Below, in pieces: positions 17,459 through 25,800 of a stretch of DNA of 64,000 bases (its first letter is position 1; the number at the start of each line of letters is the position of its first letter). Source of the stretch: Lysobacterales bacterium. GTDB lineage: Bacteria > Pseudomonadota > Gammaproteobacteria > Xanthomonadales > Xanthomonadaceae. The stretch is from the NCBI GenBank assembly GCA_019510125.1, contig JAEKKX010000005.1, forward strand, positions 172,009 through 236,008, read 5' to 3'. The notes beneath the pieces were generated by a model. It was not told the origin of the DNA. It saw nothing but the letters and a program-made list of their open reading frames with translations, and did no database searches. A program made the translations under genes and the position numbers.

Positions 17459-18097
17459 ATGTACCTCCCCCGCGCCTTCGCCGAAACCGACCTCACCGCG
17501 CTCGACGCGCTGATCGACGCCGCGCCGTTCGTCACCCTGGTCAGTGTCGACGGCGACGCGCCCTTCGCCAGTCACCTGCCGGTGCTGTACCGGCGCGACG
17601 GCGACCGGGTCCTGATCGAAGGCCACTGGGCGCGGCCCAATCCGCAGGTCGGCCATGCCGGGCGCATGCTGATGATCGTCCACGGGCCGCATGCCTACGT
17701 CTCGCCGGCGGTCTATCCGGACAAGGAAACGGCGGCGCGGGTGCCGACCTGGAACTACGCGATCGCGCACCTGCACGGCGTCCCGGAGGTGTTCGACGAC
17801 GGCGAGGCGCTCGGCGATCTCGTCGACCGCCTGAGCCGGCGCTTCGAGGCCGGGGTCGGACGCGACTGGCGCTTCGACATGGCCCGCGACGATCACCGCG
17901 GCCAACTGCGCGGCATCGCCGGCTTCCGTTTCGTGCCGACCCGCATCGACCTGAAGTTCAAGCTGAGCCAGAACCACCCGCCGGCGAACCGTCGCGCGGT
18001 GGCCGACGATCTCGCCGCCCGCGACGATGCGGACGCGCAGGCCGTCGCGGCGCTGATGCGCGCCCGCGATCCGTCGGCGTCGCCGCACGGGCCGTGA
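17459..18097 (+). CDS. PaiB family FMN-binding protein
   Basis: The 212-residue protein has the split-barrel flavin-reductase-like fold of PaiB: MYLPRAFAETD at the start, THLP-like ASHLPVLYRR, GHWARPNPQ, a VHGPHAYVSPAVYPDK segment, VPTWNYAIAHLHG, and the C-terminal GFRFVPTRIDLKFKLSQN. These match the family described as negative regulators of sporulation and degradative enzymes in Bacillus. In gram-negative bacteria the role is poorly known and DNA binding is unproven; FMN or heme binding is more likely than direct repression. Confidence 0.9.
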   Translation: MYLPRAFAETDLTALDALIDAAPFVTLVSVDGDAPFASHLPVLYRRDGDRVLIEGHWARPNPQVGHAGRMLMIVHGPHAYVSPAVYPDKETAARVPTWNYAIAHLHGVPEVFDDGEALGDLVDRLSRRFEAGVGRDWRFDMARDDHRGQLRGIAGFRFVPTRIDLKFKLSQNHPPANRRAVADDLAARDDADAQAVAALMRARDPSASPHGP

Positions 18098-18179
18098 GCG
18101 CGGCGGACGGACACCGCCGGACAGGCCCGCGCCCGGCACGCTACAGTAGCGCTCCCGAGACGACGCAGCCCCGCGCCCC

Positions 18180-18917
18180 ATGACCGCTTCCTCCGTGCAG
18201 GCCGACAGCCTCCCGCGCCCGCGCCTGTCGCCGCCGCCGCTGGCGATCGCCGACGGTTCGCTGGAACTGGTCAAGTGGGTCGCGCTGGTGCTGATGACGC
18301 TCGACCACGTCAACAAGTACCTGCTCGGGGCCGGCCAGCCCTGGATGTTCGACCTCGGCCGGCTGGTGATGCCGATGTTCACCGCGGTGCTGGCCGTGAA
18401 CCTCGCCCGCCCGCAGGCGCGCGAACGCGGCCTGTACCGGCGCACGCTCGGCCGCCTGCTGTATTTCGGCACGATCACCACCCCGATCTTCCTCGCGATC
18501 GGCGCCACCTACCGCGACACCCTGTGGCCGCTGAACATCCTGTTCCTGCTGGCGTCGATCGTCGGCTGCATCTGGCTGATCGAGATCGGCGGCGTCCGCG
18601 GCTGGGCCGGCGCGGCGGTCGTGTTCCTCGTCGGCGGCATGGCGGCGGAATATTTCTGGCCCGGCGCGCTGTTCGGCATCGCCGTGTGGTTCTACGCGCG
18701 GCGGCCGTCGTGGACCGCGGCCGGCGTCGCCCTGCTCGGCTGCGCCGGGCTGTACGCGGTCAACGGCGTCTGGTGGTCGCTGGCCGCGCTGCCGGTGCTG
18801 TGGCTGTTGCCGCGGCTCAAGCTGCGCCTGCCGCGCCTGCGGCTGGCGTTCTACGTCTACTACCCGCTGCACCTCGCGGTGATCTGGCTGGTCCAGCGCG
18901 CGATGGCACACTGGTGA
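18180..18917 (+). CDS. TraX family membrane protein
   Basis: The 245-residue integral membrane protein has about eight hydrophobic segments. The N-terminal stretch SLELVKWVALVLMTLDHVNKYLLG with GRLVMPMF and the C-terminal YVYYPLHLAVIWLVQ match the TraX family, membrane acyltransferase-3-like proteins named after the F-plasmid pilin N-acetylase. No conjugation genes are present, so this is a chromosomal relative whose acceptor is unknown. Confidence 0.88.
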   Translation: MTASSVQADSLPRPRLSPPPLAIADGSLELVKWVALVLMTLDHVNKYLLGAGQPWMFDLGRLVMPMFTAVLAVNLARPQARERGLYRRTLGRLLYFGTITTPIFLAIGATYRDTLWPLNILFLLASIVGCIWLIEIGGVRGWAGAAVVFLVGGMAAEYFWPGALFGIAVWFYARRPSWTAAGVALLGCAGLYAVNGVWWSLAALPVLWLLPRLKLRLPRLRLAFYVYYPLHLAVIWLVQRAMAHW

Positions 18918-18960
18918 TTCCGACCCGGGCGCAGGCCCGGTCGCACCCGGAGGACGCTTC

Positions 18961-19746
18961 ATGGATCTCGATCTCACCGGCAGGCATGCCCTCGTGTGCG
19001 GCGCGTCCGAAGGCATCGGCCGGGCGGCGGCGCAGGAACTGGCGCTGCTCGGCGCCGACGTCACCGTGCTGTCGCGGCGCGAAGGCGCGCTGCGGGCGGT
19101 GGTCGCCGAACTGCCGCGCACCGGCGCGCAGCGCCACGATCTGCTCGCGGCCGACGTCGCCGACACCGACGGCCTGCGCGCCGCGGTCGCGGCCCGCGTC
19201 GCCACGCGCCCGATCCACGTGCTCGTGAACAACACCGCCGGTCCCGCCGGCGGCCCGGTGCACGCCGCGGACGACACCGCCTTCCTCGACACCTTCCGCC
19301 GCCACCTGCTCGCCAACCAGGCGCTGGCGCAGGCGGTGCTGCCGGGCATGCGCGCGGCCCGCTGGGGCCGCATCGTCAACGTGATCTCGACCTCGGTCTA
19401 CGAGCCGATCCCCAACCTCGGCGTGTCCAACACCGTCCGCGGCGCGGTGGCGTCGTGGGCGAAGACCCTGTCGCGCGAGGTCGCGGGCGACGGCATCACC
19501 GTCAACAACGTGCTGCCGGGCTACACCGAAACCGGGCGCCTCACCCAGATCCTCGCCGATCGCGCCCGCGCCGGCGGCCAGGACGAAGACGCCGTCGCCG
19601 CGGCCATGCGCGCCGGCGTGCCGGCCGGGCGTTTCGCCAGGCCTGCGGAAATCGCCGCGGCGATCGCGTTCCTGTGCGCGCCCGCCGCCGGCTACGTCAA
19701 CGGCGTCAGCCTCGCGGTCGACGGCGGACGCCTGCAGTCGATCTGA
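18961..19746 (+). CDS. Atypical short-chain dehydrogenase
   Basis: The 261-residue protein has the classical SDR fold, with a modified nucleotide loop CGASEGIG (residues 14-21) in place of TGxxxGIG and VNNTAGP for NNAG. The usual YxxxK catalytic pair is absent: the region reads GVSNTVRGAV, with Ser and Arg at the Tyr and Lys positions, preceded by ISTSVYEP. The same replacement is seen in a recognised subgroup of FabG-like SDRs that lack the canonical tetrad. It may be a divergent reductase or a non-catalytic member; substrate unknown. It lies 43 bases downstream of the TraX gene. Confidence 0.85.
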   Translation: MDLDLTGRHALVCGASEGIGRAAAQELALLGADVTVLSRREGALRAVVAELPRTGAQRHDLLAADVADTDGLRAAVAARVATRPIHVLVNNTAGPAGGPVHAADDTAFLDTFRRHLLANQALAQAVLPGMRAARWGRIVNVISTSVYEPIPNLGVSNTVRGAVASWAKTLSREVAGDGITVNNVLPGYTETGRLTQILADRARAGGQDEDAVAAAMRAGVPAGRFARPAEIAAAIAFLCAPAAGYVNGVSLAVDGGRLQSI

Positions 19747-19810
19747 GCCGCGACGCCTGCCGCGACGACGGACGCGCTATCCTCCACGGATACTCGCCAG
19801 GCCCGCCCCG

Positions 19811-20092
19811 ATGTCGCACGAAGAACGCCGCCGCTCGCCGCGCCAGGACTACGACTGCCTGGTGCTGATCGCACGCGATGCCGATGGCTTCGTCGGCCAC
19901 ATCGACAATGTGTCCGCGAACGGCTGCCGCGTGACCCGCCCGCACGACTGGTCGCTGCCGATCGCCACCGAAGTGCGGCTGTACCTGATGATCGACGAGC
20001 GCCACGTGTTCAGCGCCGAGGCCCGCGTGGTCTGGGCCGACGACCAGCACGTCGGCTTCGAATACCTCGAGCCGCAGGCGCTCCCCGACTGA
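19811..20092 (+). CDS. PilZ domain protein (copy 1)
   Basis: The 93-residue protein is a single PilZ domain. The N-terminal ERRRSPRQDY carries the RxxxR cyclic di-GMP-binding motif, and DNVSANGCRV is the (D/N)xSxxG motif, with Asn at the third motif site before Gly. The C-terminal strand reads VVWADDQHVGFEYLEPQ, nearly the same as in the second PilZ gene 160 bases downstream. It probably reports cyclic di-GMP levels to an unknown partner such as the pilus or motility machinery. Confidence 0.88.
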   Translation: MSHEERRRSPRQDYDCLVLIARDADGFVGHIDNVSANGCRVTRPHDWSLPIATEVRLYLMIDERHVFSAEARVVWADDQHVGFEYLEPQALPD

Positions 20093-20250
20093 GGCCGCCT
20101 GCCGGCGTGCGCGCCGCGGGACGCAGGCGTGGACACGCGCCGGCGCGGTCGCTGCGCGCCGGCCCCGGCGAGGGGTCCTCGCCGCGGGTTGCGACGGCCG
20201 GCCGACTGCGGCAGCCTAGGACCAGGACCCACGCACACCGGAGCCGCCGC

Positions 20251-20550
20251 ATGGAAGCCCACCTCGCCAGGGAACGCCGCAACGCCGACCGGGTGCCGTT
20301 CGCCAGCCAGGTGATGATCGTCTACGGCGAATTCGCCTGGGCCGCGGACGTGCTCGACATGTCCGAAGGCGGCTGCGGCGTGTTCCGCCCCGCGGGCTGC
20401 CTGCTGCGGGTGGGCAACGTCTCGCGCCTGCTGTTCTTCCAGGGCCCAGGCCCCGCGGTGCCGGTCTCGGCGCGGATCGCTTGGATCAACGACCGCCACA
20501 TCGGCTTCGAGTACCACGAGCCGCAGTCGGTCCCGCCCAATCCGCCCTGA
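20251..20550 (+). CDS. PilZ domain protein (copy 2)
   Basis: This 99-residue single-domain protein has RERRNADR (RxxxR) near the N-terminus, DMSEGGCGVF as the DxSxxG motif, and ends with IAWINDRHIGFEYHEPQ, closely resembling the end of the preceding PilZ protein. The start at 20251 has ACCGGAG upstream. The pair probably arose by tandem duplication and diverged in the middle. Both cyclic di-GMP contact motifs are kept, so it should bind the nucleotide. Confidence 0.88.
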   Translation: MEAHLARERRNADRVPFASQVMIVYGEFAWAADVLDMSEGGCGVFRPAGCLLRVGNVSRLLFFQGPGPAVPVSARIAWINDRHIGFEYHEPQSVPPNPP

Positions 20551-20583
20551 GCCTCGCCTTCCGCATCCGGAGACGACAGACAC

Positions 20584-21396
20584 GTGCCCGAAGGTCCCGA
20601 AATCCGACGCGCCGCGGATCGCCTCGCCGAGGCGGTGGTCGGTGCGCCGCTGCGCACCGCCTGGTTCGCGTTCCCCGCGCTCAAACCGCACGAGAAGCGC
20701 CTGCGCGAGCGGCGGATCGAAGCGATCGTGCCGCACGGCAAGGCGCTGCTGACGCAGTTCGACCACGGCTGGACGCTGTACAGCCACAACCAGTTGTACG
20801 GCGTGTGGAAGATCGCCGCCGCCGGCGAACGGCCGGACTCCGCGCGCTCGCTGCGGGTGGCGCTGGAGACGGACACGCGCGCGATCCTGCTGTATTCGGC
20901 GTCGGACGTGGCGATGTGGCGCACCGCCGACCTGCCGCGGCATCCGTTCCTCTCGAAGCTGGGCCCCGACGTGCTCGATCCCGCGCTGACCGCCGCCGCG
21001 GTCGAGGCGCGGCTGGACGATCCGCGCTTCCGCGGCCGTGCGCTCGGGGCGCTGCTGCTCGACCAGGCGTTCCTCGCCGGCATGGGCAACTACCTGCGCT
21101 CGGAAGTGCTGTTCGCCGCGCGCCTGCTGCCTGAACGCCGCCCGCGGGACCTCGACCCCGCCGAGCGCCGCGCGCTGGCGCACGAACTGCTGGCGATCCC
21201 GCGCCGCAGCTACGCCACGCGCGGCATCGCGCCGGCGGGCGGCATGCGCGCCGACTACCTGACCGACACCCCGGAGGGCTTCCGCTTCGAGGTGTTCGAT
21301 CGCGAGGGCCTGCCCTGCCCGGCCTGCGGCGCCGCCATCGTGCGGCGCGAGGTCGGCACGCGCCGGCTCTACCTCTGCCCGCGCTGCCAGCGCTGA
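20584..21396 (+). CDS. nei: Endonuclease VIII (Nei) DNA glycosylase
   Basis: The 270-residue enzyme excises oxidised pyrimidines and nicks the abasic site. It begins MPEGPEIRR, giving the catalytic Pro2 and Glu3 after Met removal; Lys53 is in HGKALL, and the C-terminal zinc finger uses Cys245, Cys248, Cys265 and Cys268. The start is a GTG at 20584, 11 bases after GGAGACGAC. MPEGPEIRRAADRLAEAV and the HNQLYGVW segment point to Nei rather than Fpg. Confidence 0.93.
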   Translation: MPEGPEIRRAADRLAEAVVGAPLRTAWFAFPALKPHEKRLRERRIEAIVPHGKALLTQFDHGWTLYSHNQLYGVWKIAAAGERPDSARSLRVALETDTRAILLYSASDVAMWRTADLPRHPFLSKLGPDVLDPALTAAAVEARLDDPRFRGRALGALLLDQAFLAGMGNYLRSEVLFAARLLPERRPRDLDPAERRALAHELLAIPRRSYATRGIAPAGGMRADYLTDTPEGFRFEVFDREGLPCPACGAAIVRREVGTRRLYLCPRCQR

Positions 21397-21436
21397 GCCG
21401 GTTGCGGGTCGGACGGAGACGGGCCCGACGGCCCTG

Positions 21437-21880
21437 TCAGGCCGGATAGAGGCAACCGGTCACGGCCCAGGTCGCGCTGCCCGCCGGGGAGTTCGTGGCG
21501 ATCCGCGAGATGAAGATCCGCACGATGCTGCCCTTGTCCGCATACAGCGTCACCGGCCCGAACGCCTTGCGATCGGACGCCGCAAAGCCCTCGGCCACGT
21601 CGAGATTGTGGACCGCGTAGTTGCCGCCCACGGTGGTGCCGATCTGGAAGTCGGCGCGATCGGTGTTCAGGGGCAGGCGCATGTTCGCGCTCCCCTGTTC
21701 GATCTGCAGCCGGTAACCGGCGGGCACGGCGAACTGTGCGGTCACCCCGCTGTAGTTGACCGGGATCGCGATCGAACCCGAGGTCTGGAAGGGATTGGCG
21801 CACGCGTCGCCATGGGCCTGCACGATGCAGGGCGAGAGCGCGAGGATGACGGCAAGACAGGCGACGTTCCGTGATTTCAT
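21437..21880 (-). CDS. Hypothetical secreted protein
   Basis: The 147-residue protein has a signal peptide (hydrophobic 7-20, cut after VQA, residue 22) and a mature part of about 125 residues rich in beta-strand pattern (SIAIPVNYSGVTAQFAVPAGYRLQIEQGSANMRLPL). Two cysteines, in DACAN near the mature N-terminus and in GCLYPA at the very end, could join the ends of a beta-sandwich by a disulfide. I recognise no family. It lies convergent to nei and diverges from the kynurenine cluster. Confidence 0.65.
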   Translation of the reverse strand: MKSRNVACLAVILALSPCIVQAHGDACANPFQTSGSIAIPVNYSGVTAQFAVPAGYRLQIEQGSANMRLPLNTDRADFQIGTTVGGNYAVHNLDVAEGFAASDRKAFGPVTLYADKGSIVRIFISRIATNSPAGSATWAVTGCLYPA

Positions 21881-22003
21881 GTCGAGAACACTCCATGGGA
21901 CCGGTGGAATCGCACCCGGCAGGGCCGGGGCGTCACCGGGGGAAAACGCACGACCGCCACGTCGCCGGACACGGATGGGAGCGTTGCCGGTAAGCTTGTC
22001 GCC

Positions 22004-23428
22004 ATGCGCACCTTCCTTCACCTGATCGGCGGCGACATGCGCCCCGCGCGCAGCGGACGCACGCTCGACGTGTTCGACCCGGCCCGTGCGCATGCGTATG
22101 CGCAGGTGGCCGCGGGCGACGCCGCCGACGCCGCCGACGCCGTCGCCGCGGCGCGGCGCGCCTTCCCCGGCTGGGCCGCGCTGCCGACCGGCGAACGCGC
22201 CCGCTGCCTGGAACGCCTGGCCGATGCGATCGAGGCGCGGCTGGACGATTTCGCCCACGCCGAGGCCATCGACGGCGGCAAGCCGTTCGCGCTCGCCCGC
22301 GACATTGAGATCCCGCGCGCGATCGCCAACCTGCGGTTCTTCGCGCACGCCGCGACCCAGTTCGCCAGCGAATCGCACCACGGCCAGGCCGGCCTGAACT
22401 ACACCCTGCGCCAGCCGCTGGGCGCGGTGGCGACGATCTCGCCGTGGAACCTGCCGCTGTACCTGTTCACCTGGAAGATCGCGCCGGCGCTGGCCGCAGG
22501 CAATGCGGTCGTCGCCAAGCCGTCGGAGATCACCCCGGCGACGGCGGCGATGCTGGGCGAACTCGCCGCCGGGGCCGGCCTGCCGCCTGGCGCGCTCAAC
22601 ATCGTCCACGGCAGCGGGCCGGAGGTCGGCGAAGCGCTGGTGACCGATCCGGACATCGCCGCGGTGTCGTTCACCGGCAGCACCGCCGTCGGCCGCCGGA
22701 TCGCGGTGCTCGCCGCGGAACGCCTGAAGAAGGTCTCGCTCGAACTCGGCGGCAAGAACCCGACCCTCGTGTTCGCCGACAGCGACTGGCGCGACCAGCT
22801 CGACGTCATCGTGCGCTCGGCGTTCCAGAACAGCGGCCAGATCTGCCTCTGCGGCTCGCGGCTGCTGGTCGAACGCACCATCCTCGCCGAATTCCGCGAA
22901 GCCTTCGTCGCGCGCGTCGCGGCGCTGCGCGTCGGCGACCCGATGGATCCGGACGCGCGCATGGGCCCGCTGGTCTCGCAGGCGCACTTCGACAAGGTCG
23001 TGGCCGCGCTGGCCCGCGCACGCGGGGAAGGCGCGCACGTGCTGTGCGGCGGCCATGCCCTCGACCGGCCCGGCTGGTTCGTCGAACCGACCGTGCTCGA
23101 AGGCCTGGGACCGGACACCGCGACCAACCGCGAGGAAATCTTCGGGCCGGTGGTCACGCTGCAGCCCTTCGACGGCGACGACCAGGCGCTGGCGCTGGCC
23201 AACGCCTCCGAGTACGGCCTGAGCGCCTCGGTCTGGACCCGCGACCTGCGCCGCGCGCATCGCTTCGCCGCCGAGCTGCGGACCGGCATGGTCTGGATCA
23301 ACACCTGGCTCATGCGCGACCTGCGCACGCCGTTCGGCGGCATGGGCCGGTCCGGTCTCGGCCGCGAAGGCGGGCTCGACGCCATGCGTTTCTTCACCGA
23401 GGCCCGCAACGTGGGCATCGCCCTGTGA
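22004..23428 (+). CDS. nbaE: 2-aminomuconate 6-semialdehyde dehydrogenase
   Basis: The 474-residue NAD-dependent aldehyde dehydrogenase has the catalytic residues Asn149 (PWNL), Glu247 (ELGGKNP) and Cys281. The active-site string NSGQICLCGSR, with Cys-Leu-Cys, is characteristic of the hydroxymuconic/aminomuconic semialdehyde dehydrogenase group (human ALDH8A1 relatives). The enzyme oxidises 2-aminomuconate semialdehyde, formed by ACMS decarboxylase, to 2-aminomuconate. The genes for ACMS decarboxylase and the following deaminase are in the same cluster, supporting this substrate over hydroxymuconic semialdehyde. It is the first gene of the cluster. Confidence 0.9.
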   Translation: MRTFLHLIGGDMRPARSGRTLDVFDPARAHAYAQVAAGDAADAADAVAAARRAFPGWAALPTGERARCLERLADAIEARLDDFAHAEAIDGGKPFALARDIEIPRAIANLRFFAHAATQFASESHHGQAGLNYTLRQPLGAVATISPWNLPLYLFTWKIAPALAAGNAVVAKPSEITPATAAMLGELAAGAGLPPGALNIVHGSGPEVGEALVTDPDIAAVSFTGSTAVGRRIAVLAAERLKKVSLELGGKNPTLVFADSDWRDQLDVIVRSAFQNSGQICLCGSRLLVERTILAEFREAFVARVAALRVGDPMDPDARMGPLVSQAHFDKVVAALARARGEGAHVLCGGHALDRPGWFVEPTVLEGLGPDTATNREEIFGPVVTLQPFDGDDQALALANASEYGLSASVWTRDLRRAHRFAAELRTGMVWINTWLMRDLRTPFGGMGRSGLGREGGLDAMRFFTEARNVGIAL

Positions 23429-23441
23429 CCGGAGTACACAC

Positions 23442-24107
23442 GTGAGTCCACCGCTGCAGGATCTGCTGCGCAACAACGCCGAATGGGCCGCGCGGGTCAG
23501 CCGCGAAGACCCGGGCTTCTTCGACCGGCTGTCGCGGCAGCAGGCGCCGAAATACCTCTGGATCGGCTGCTCGGACTCGCGCGTGCCGGCGAACCAGGTC
23601 GTCGACCTGGCGCCGGGCGAGGTGTTCGTCCACCGCAACATCGCCAACGTCGTCGTCCACACCGACCTCAACTGCCTGTCGGTCATCCAGTTCGCGGTGG
23701 ACGTGCTGAAGGTCGAGCACATCCTGGTCGTCGGCCACTACGGCTGCGGCGGCGTGCATGCCGCCCTCACCGGCGCCCGCGTCGGGTTGGCCGACAACTG
23801 GATCCGCCACGTCGGCGACGTGGCCGAGAAACACGGCGCGCTGCTGGCCCACGCCGGCGACACGCCGCTGCGGCACGATCGCCTGTGCGAGCTCAACGCG
23901 CTGGAACAGGTGGCCAACGTCTGCCAGACCACCATCGTCCGCGACGCCTGGGCGCGCGGCCAGAAGCTCATCGTGCACGGCTGGGTCTACACCCTCCGCG
24001 ACGGCCTGGTCCACGACCTCGGCTTGAACGTCTCTGCCAGCGACCAGCTCGAACCGCAGTACGCCGCCGCGCTGGAACGCATCCGCAGCGACCGGGAGGA
24101 CCGCTGA
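23442..24107 (+). CDS. can: Beta-class carbonic anhydrase
   Basis: The 221-residue enzyme interconverts CO2 and bicarbonate. Zinc ligands are Cys43 (GCSDSRVPA), His99 and Cys102 (GHYGCGG), with Asp45 and Arg47 as the catalytic dyad. The GTG start at 23442 follows GGAG and lies 13 bases after the dehydrogenase stop, so the two are cotranscribed. Its place inside a pathway whose decarboxylase releases CO2 suggests it disposes of or recycles that CO2, as CynT does in the cyanate operon; this is inference. Confidence 0.92.
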   Translation: MSPPLQDLLRNNAEWAARVSREDPGFFDRLSRQQAPKYLWIGCSDSRVPANQVVDLAPGEVFVHRNIANVVVHTDLNCLSVIQFAVDVLKVEHILVVGHYGCGGVHAALTGARVGLADNWIRHVGDVAEKHGALLAHAGDTPLRHDRLCELNALEQVANVCQTTIVRDAWARGQKLIVHGWVYTLRDGLVHDLGLNVSASDQLEPQYAAALERIRSDREDR

Positions 24108-24186
24108 TGTCCGCCTTCCCAGACAGGAAACCGGCGGGACAGCCGTCCGTCGCCCTCGCATCGCCCGCGAAATCGGAGGCTTGCAC

Positions 24187-24816
24187 ATGAACATCTCCGC
24201 GAAATCGCTTGCGGCAGCCGCGTTCGCGCTGCTCCTGCCGACGATGCTGCCCGCGATCGCCGCCACGTCCGCCAAGCCCTCGGGCGAGGCCGCGGCGGAC
24301 GACCAGGCCGCCCAGCTCGAGGCATTGCGCACCTACTGCCGGACCTCGCCCGCGCCTTGCCGCGAACACCTGCGCATCACCCTGCGCCGCGACAACGGAA
24401 AACCCTACGAGCGCACCTTCGATCTGCTTCCGCCGGCGGTGCAGCCGGACATGATCAGCGTGCATCCGGGCGAAACCGTGCGCGCGGTCCCGCTGTTCAA
24501 GGACGGGAAGTTCACCGGCTGGCGCATGCCCCGCCCCGACGAACCGGCAGGGACGCAGATCGTGACCATCCACCTCGCGCAGGCGGAGAAGGGCGTCGGC
24601 ATGACCGCGAAGGTCTCGACCAACAGCGGCGAGGGCCTGAAGCTCAGGATGGGGCTCGTCCGCCTCGACGGCACGGACCAACCCGAAGCGACGAGCAGTT
24701 GCGGGCTGCGTTCGGGCGGTTTCACCAGCTTCGAGTCATGGCCCTATCCGATCTTCGTACTGCTCGTGGCCGATGCGAAGCACCTGCCCGACGACGCCCT
24801 GGCGAGCTGCGAATGA
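24187..24816 (+). CDS. Secreted protein of unknown function in the kynurenine cluster
   Basis: The 209-residue protein has a signal peptide (7-27, cut near IAA-T). The mature part contains four cysteines: Cys51 and Cys58 spaced by six residues ([12 protein letters not shown]), one in SSCGLRSG and one at the C-terminal ASCE. Alternating strand patterns ([46 protein letters not shown]) suggest a beta-rich fold. GGAGG lies 7 bases before the ATG and the stop overlaps the next gene's start (ATGA), so it is translationally coupled to the deaminase gene. An exported protein has no obvious job in this cytoplasmic pathway. I recognise no family. Confidence 0.75.
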   Translation: MNISAKSLAAAAFALLLPTMLPAIAATSAKPSGEAAADDQAAQLEALRTYCRTSPAPCREHLRITLRRDNGKPYERTFDLLPPAVQPDMISVHPGETVRAVPLFKDGKFTGWRMPRPDEPAGTQIVTIHLAQAEKGVGMTAKVSTNSGEGLKLRMGLVRLDGTDQPEATSSCGLRSGGFTSFESWPYPIFVLLVADAKHLPDDALASCE

Positions 24817-25241
24817 GCCACGACGCCATCCACGCCGACGCCGCGCCGAAGCCGGTCGGCCATTATCCGCATGCGCGCCGCGTCGGCGGCCTGCTGTTCC
24901 TGTCGGGGATCGGCCCGCGCGATCCGCTCGGCAACGGCATCCCGGGCAACGTCCACGACGCCGAGGGCCGGCTGATCGCCTACGACATCGAGGCCCAGGC
25001 GCGCGCGGTGTTCGCCAACGTCCGCACCGTGCTCGAGGCCAGCGGCGCACGCTGGGAAGACCTGGTCGACGTGACCGTCTACCTCACCGACATGGCCCGC
25101 GACTTCGCCGCCTACAACGCGATCTGGGCCGAGCATTTCCCGGATCCGGCCGCCGCGCCCTGCCGCACCACGCTGGGCATCGTCGCGCTGCCGACCCCGA
25201 TCGCGATCGAACTGAAGTGCATCGCCGCACCGAAGGACTGA
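24813..25241 (+). CDS. nbaF: RidA-family 2-aminomuconate deaminase
   Basis: The 142-residue RidA-fold protein has the family signature pattern in [39 protein letters not shown] and [23 protein letters not shown], including the conserved Arg before TTxG and the Glu near the end. RidA proteins usually hydrolyse reactive enamines. The copy in kynurenine/nitrobenzoate clusters is the 2-aminomuconate deaminase, yielding 4-oxalocrotonate and ammonia. Its length and position directly before 3-hydroxyanthranilate dioxygenase match that subgroup. Confidence 0.85.
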   Translation: MSHDAIHADAAPKPVGHYPHARRVGGLLFLSGIGPRDPLGNGIPGNVHDAEGRLIAYDIEAQARAVFANVRTVLEASGARWEDLVDVTVYLTDMARDFAAYNAIWAEHFPDPAAAPCRTTLGIVALPTPIAIELKCIAAPKD

Positions 25242-25243
25242 AC

Positions 25244-25792
25244 ATGCTGCCCGATCCCATCAACCTGCAGGCCTGGATCGACGAGCACCGCCATCTGCTC
25301 AAGCCGCCGGTCGGCAACAAGTGCATCGTCGACGGCGACTTCATCGTGATGATCGTCGGCGGCCCGAACGCACGCACCGACTACCACTGCGAGGAAGGCG
25401 CGGAGTGGTTCCACCAGCTCGAAGGCGAGATGGTGCTGCGCGTGCAGGAGGACGGCAAGCCGCGCGACATCCCGATCCGCGCCGGCGAGACCTTCTACCT
25501 GCCGCCGGGCATACCGCACTCGCCGCAGCGCATGCCCGGGTCGATCGGGCTGGTGATGGAGCGCAAGCGCCTCCCGCACGAACGCGACGCGCTGATGTGG
25601 TTCTGCATCGAATGCAACCACAAGCTGTACGAGGAATTCTTCCACCTCGTCGACATCGAACAGGATTTCTTCCGCATCTTCGAGCGCTTCTACCGCGACG
25701 ACGCGCTGCGCACCTGCACGCAGTGCGGCACGCTCAACCCGCGGCCGTCGCGCTACGAACTGGCGGCGGACTCCGAGGCCGACATCACCTGA
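25244..25792 (+). CDS. nbaC: 3-hydroxyanthranilate 3,4-dioxygenase
   Basis: This 182-residue cupin enzyme opens the ring of 3-hydroxyanthranilate to 2-amino-3-carboxymuconate semialdehyde (ACMS). Predicted iron ligands are His48 and Glu54 ([10 protein letters not shown]) and His92 (PPGIPHSP). The C-terminal rubredoxin-like site of bacterial enzymes is complete: Cys121, Cys124 (CIEC) and Cys158, Cys161 (CTQC). It starts 2 bases after the deaminase stop. Confidence 0.96.
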   Translation: MLPDPINLQAWIDEHRHLLKPPVGNKCIVDGDFIVMIVGGPNARTDYHCEEGAEWFHQLEGEMVLRVQEDGKPRDIPIRAGETFYLPPGIPHSPQRMPGSIGLVMERKRLPHERDALMWFCIECNHKLYEEFFHLVDIEQDFFRIFERFYRDDALRTCTQCGTLNPRPSRYELAADSEADIT

Positions 25793-25800
25793 GCGCCGCC

